Shown one piece after another: positions 22,929-23,684 of a stretch of 23,684 nt of DNA. The DNA is from DATGHS01 sp035307785 (GTDB lineage: Bacteria > Planctomycetota > Planctomycetia > Gemmatales > Gemmataceae): contig DATGHS010000503.1 in assembly GCA_035307785.1 (NCBI GenBank), positions 1 through 23,684 on the forward strand, given 5' to 3'. Numbering within the stretch: position 1 is the first letter of the stretch; every line of letters begins with the position of its first letter. Made by a program: the position numbers and the translations under genes. The notes beneath the pieces were generated by a model that saw nothing but the letters and a program-made list of their open reading frames with translations, was not told where the DNA came from and did no database searches.

Positions 22929-23018
22929 AATTCGGAATGCGGAATTCGGAATGCGGAACATCAAACAAGATCGTGCCTCTTAATCCGCATTCCGCATTCC
23001 GAGTTCCGAGTTCCGCAT
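22929..23018. repeat. inverted repeat of ATTCGGAATGCGG units
   Basis: In the ruvA-ruvB spacer, the left arm (22929-22958) repeats CGGAATGCGGAATT-like units. The right arm (22984-23018) carries the complementary TCCGCATTCCGCATTCCGAG pattern. The left arm abuts the ruvB Shine-Dalgarno, so a folded transcript could influence ruvB translation. Confidence 0.8.
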
Positions 23019-23023
23019 TTGAA

Positions 23024-23665
23024 TCATTTTCTCTGATAGATCAGAAGCAATACTTCATCCACCCCCGAAAATTTCTTCCCGCTCGTCGCCGCCTTATCAA
23101 TCAAATCGCGCGCCTCGCTCGGGTTCACGCCGATGCTCAGCAAGGCCGTATACGCATCCGCAAGCATATCGCTATGGCCGTTCGCAGCAGTGACAGCGGC
23201 CGCGTCGGCTTCGCCGACGCCAGCGGGGGCGGGCATTAGTGCGAACTTCACCACCTTGCGCCGCAGCGTGGCGACGATTTGCTCCGAAGTGGCCAGGCCG
23301 ATGCCGGGCAGCGTGGTGAGCCATTTCGCATCTTGCCGCTGGATGGCATCGGCGATCTCGCGGATCGGCCGGGCCAGCGCTCTAAGCGCCTTTTTCACCC
23401 CAATCTTTTCCACGGTGCAGAACAGGTCGAAGAATTCGAGTTCCGCTTCGTTCGCGAAGCCGATGAGACGGGGAATCATCTTGTTGCCGGTGGGGTTGCC
23501 CTCGAGGTATTCCGACGTGTGCAACGTGACTTCTTCGTTTGCGCGCGTTTGCAATTGCCGGCGCACGCATTCTGGCACCAGGACCTGGTATTCCAGCGGC
23601 CCTACCTGGAGACGGATTTCTTCATCCAGCACACGGTTGATGCTGCCGGTGATGCGAGTGATCAT
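23024..23665 (-). CDS. ruvA: Holliday junction recognition subunit RuvA
   Basis: A 213-residue protein whose tetramer cradles the four-way junction and recruits RuvB. It starts MITRITGSINRVLDEEIRLQ (OB-fold domain I, about 1-65). Domain II has two helix-hairpin-helix units: one with FDLFCTVEKIGVKKALRALA, one with AKWLTTLPGIGLATSEQIVA. An Ala/Gly-rich linker (about 145-165) leads to the RuvB-binding domain III, with DAYTALLSIGVNPSEARDLI near the end. The length is slightly above the usual 200. AAGGAA directly precedes the ATG at 23665. The stop is separated from ruvB by an inverted-repeat element. Confidence 0.92.
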   Translation of the reverse strand: MITRITGSINRVLDEEIRLQVGPLEYQVLVPECVRRQLQTRANEEVTLHTSEYLEGNPTGNKMIPRLIGFANEAELEFFDLFCTVEKIGVKKALRALARPIREIADAIQRQDAKWLTTLPGIGLATSEQIVATLRRKVVKFALMPAPAGVGEADAAAVTAANGHSDMLADAYTALLSIGVNPSEARDLIDKAATSGKKFSGVDEVLLLIYQRK

Positions 23666-23684
23666 TTCCTTCTCTTGTCCCCAC

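Overview
The window looks like a bacterial chromosome segment around a replication-initiation locus, most likely from a planctomycete. This is an inference from gene content and was not tested by search. It rests on four things: a small secreted protein that resembles the Gemmata-type TIGR03066 family; an mraZ-rsmH pair not followed by ftsL/ftsI but by a proline-rich LysM protein; a GC-rich base composition; and many inverted-repeat elements in the spacers.

Layout. Positions 1-1157 hold a small unknown reading frame, a secreted TIGR03066-like protein and a gene-poor spacer. Positions 1158-4729 hold an OlsB-like N-acyltransferase and an FtsX/MacB-type permease, separated by a near-perfect 65-nt palindrome. 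Positions 4798-5319 hold a decayed hicAB toxin-antitoxin locus with a lost start codon, a frameshift and a nonsense codon. Positions 5359-7818 hold a beta-helix-like unknown protein, an M24 (creatinase/prolidase fold) protein lacking metal ligands, and a DUF1801 protein. A large minus-strand membrane protein made of two homologous halves (7927-10395) follows, then a plus-strand cysteine desulfurase (10544-11674).

Positions 11675-17437 are the replication core: dnaA (short, only domains III and IV), dnaN, dciA (DUF721) and gyrB, all on the plus strand. Weak DnaA-box-like sites lie on both sides of dnaA. gyrB converges on a minus-strand block through a long stem-loop at 17450-17512.

Positions 17522-21072 (minus) hold mraZ, rsmH and the anchored proline-rich LysM protein. 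A clear MraZ operator sits upstream of mraZ: four pentamers related to GTGGG at exact 10-nt intervals. Further along the minus strand lie a frameshifted lipoprotein gene, then ruvA and ruvB at the right end.

How the genes work together. DnaA, the beta clamp, the helicase-associated DciA and gyrase subunit B form the replication set; RuvAB handles Holliday junctions. MraZ/RsmH are the remains of a division/cell-wall (dcw) cluster. The recurring unusual theme is inverted-repeat elements of different sequence families inserted between co-directional genes (olsB-like/permease, dnaN/dciA, mraZ/rsmH, ruvA/ruvB). No CRISPR array, rRNA, tRNA, insertion sequence or complete defence system was seen.
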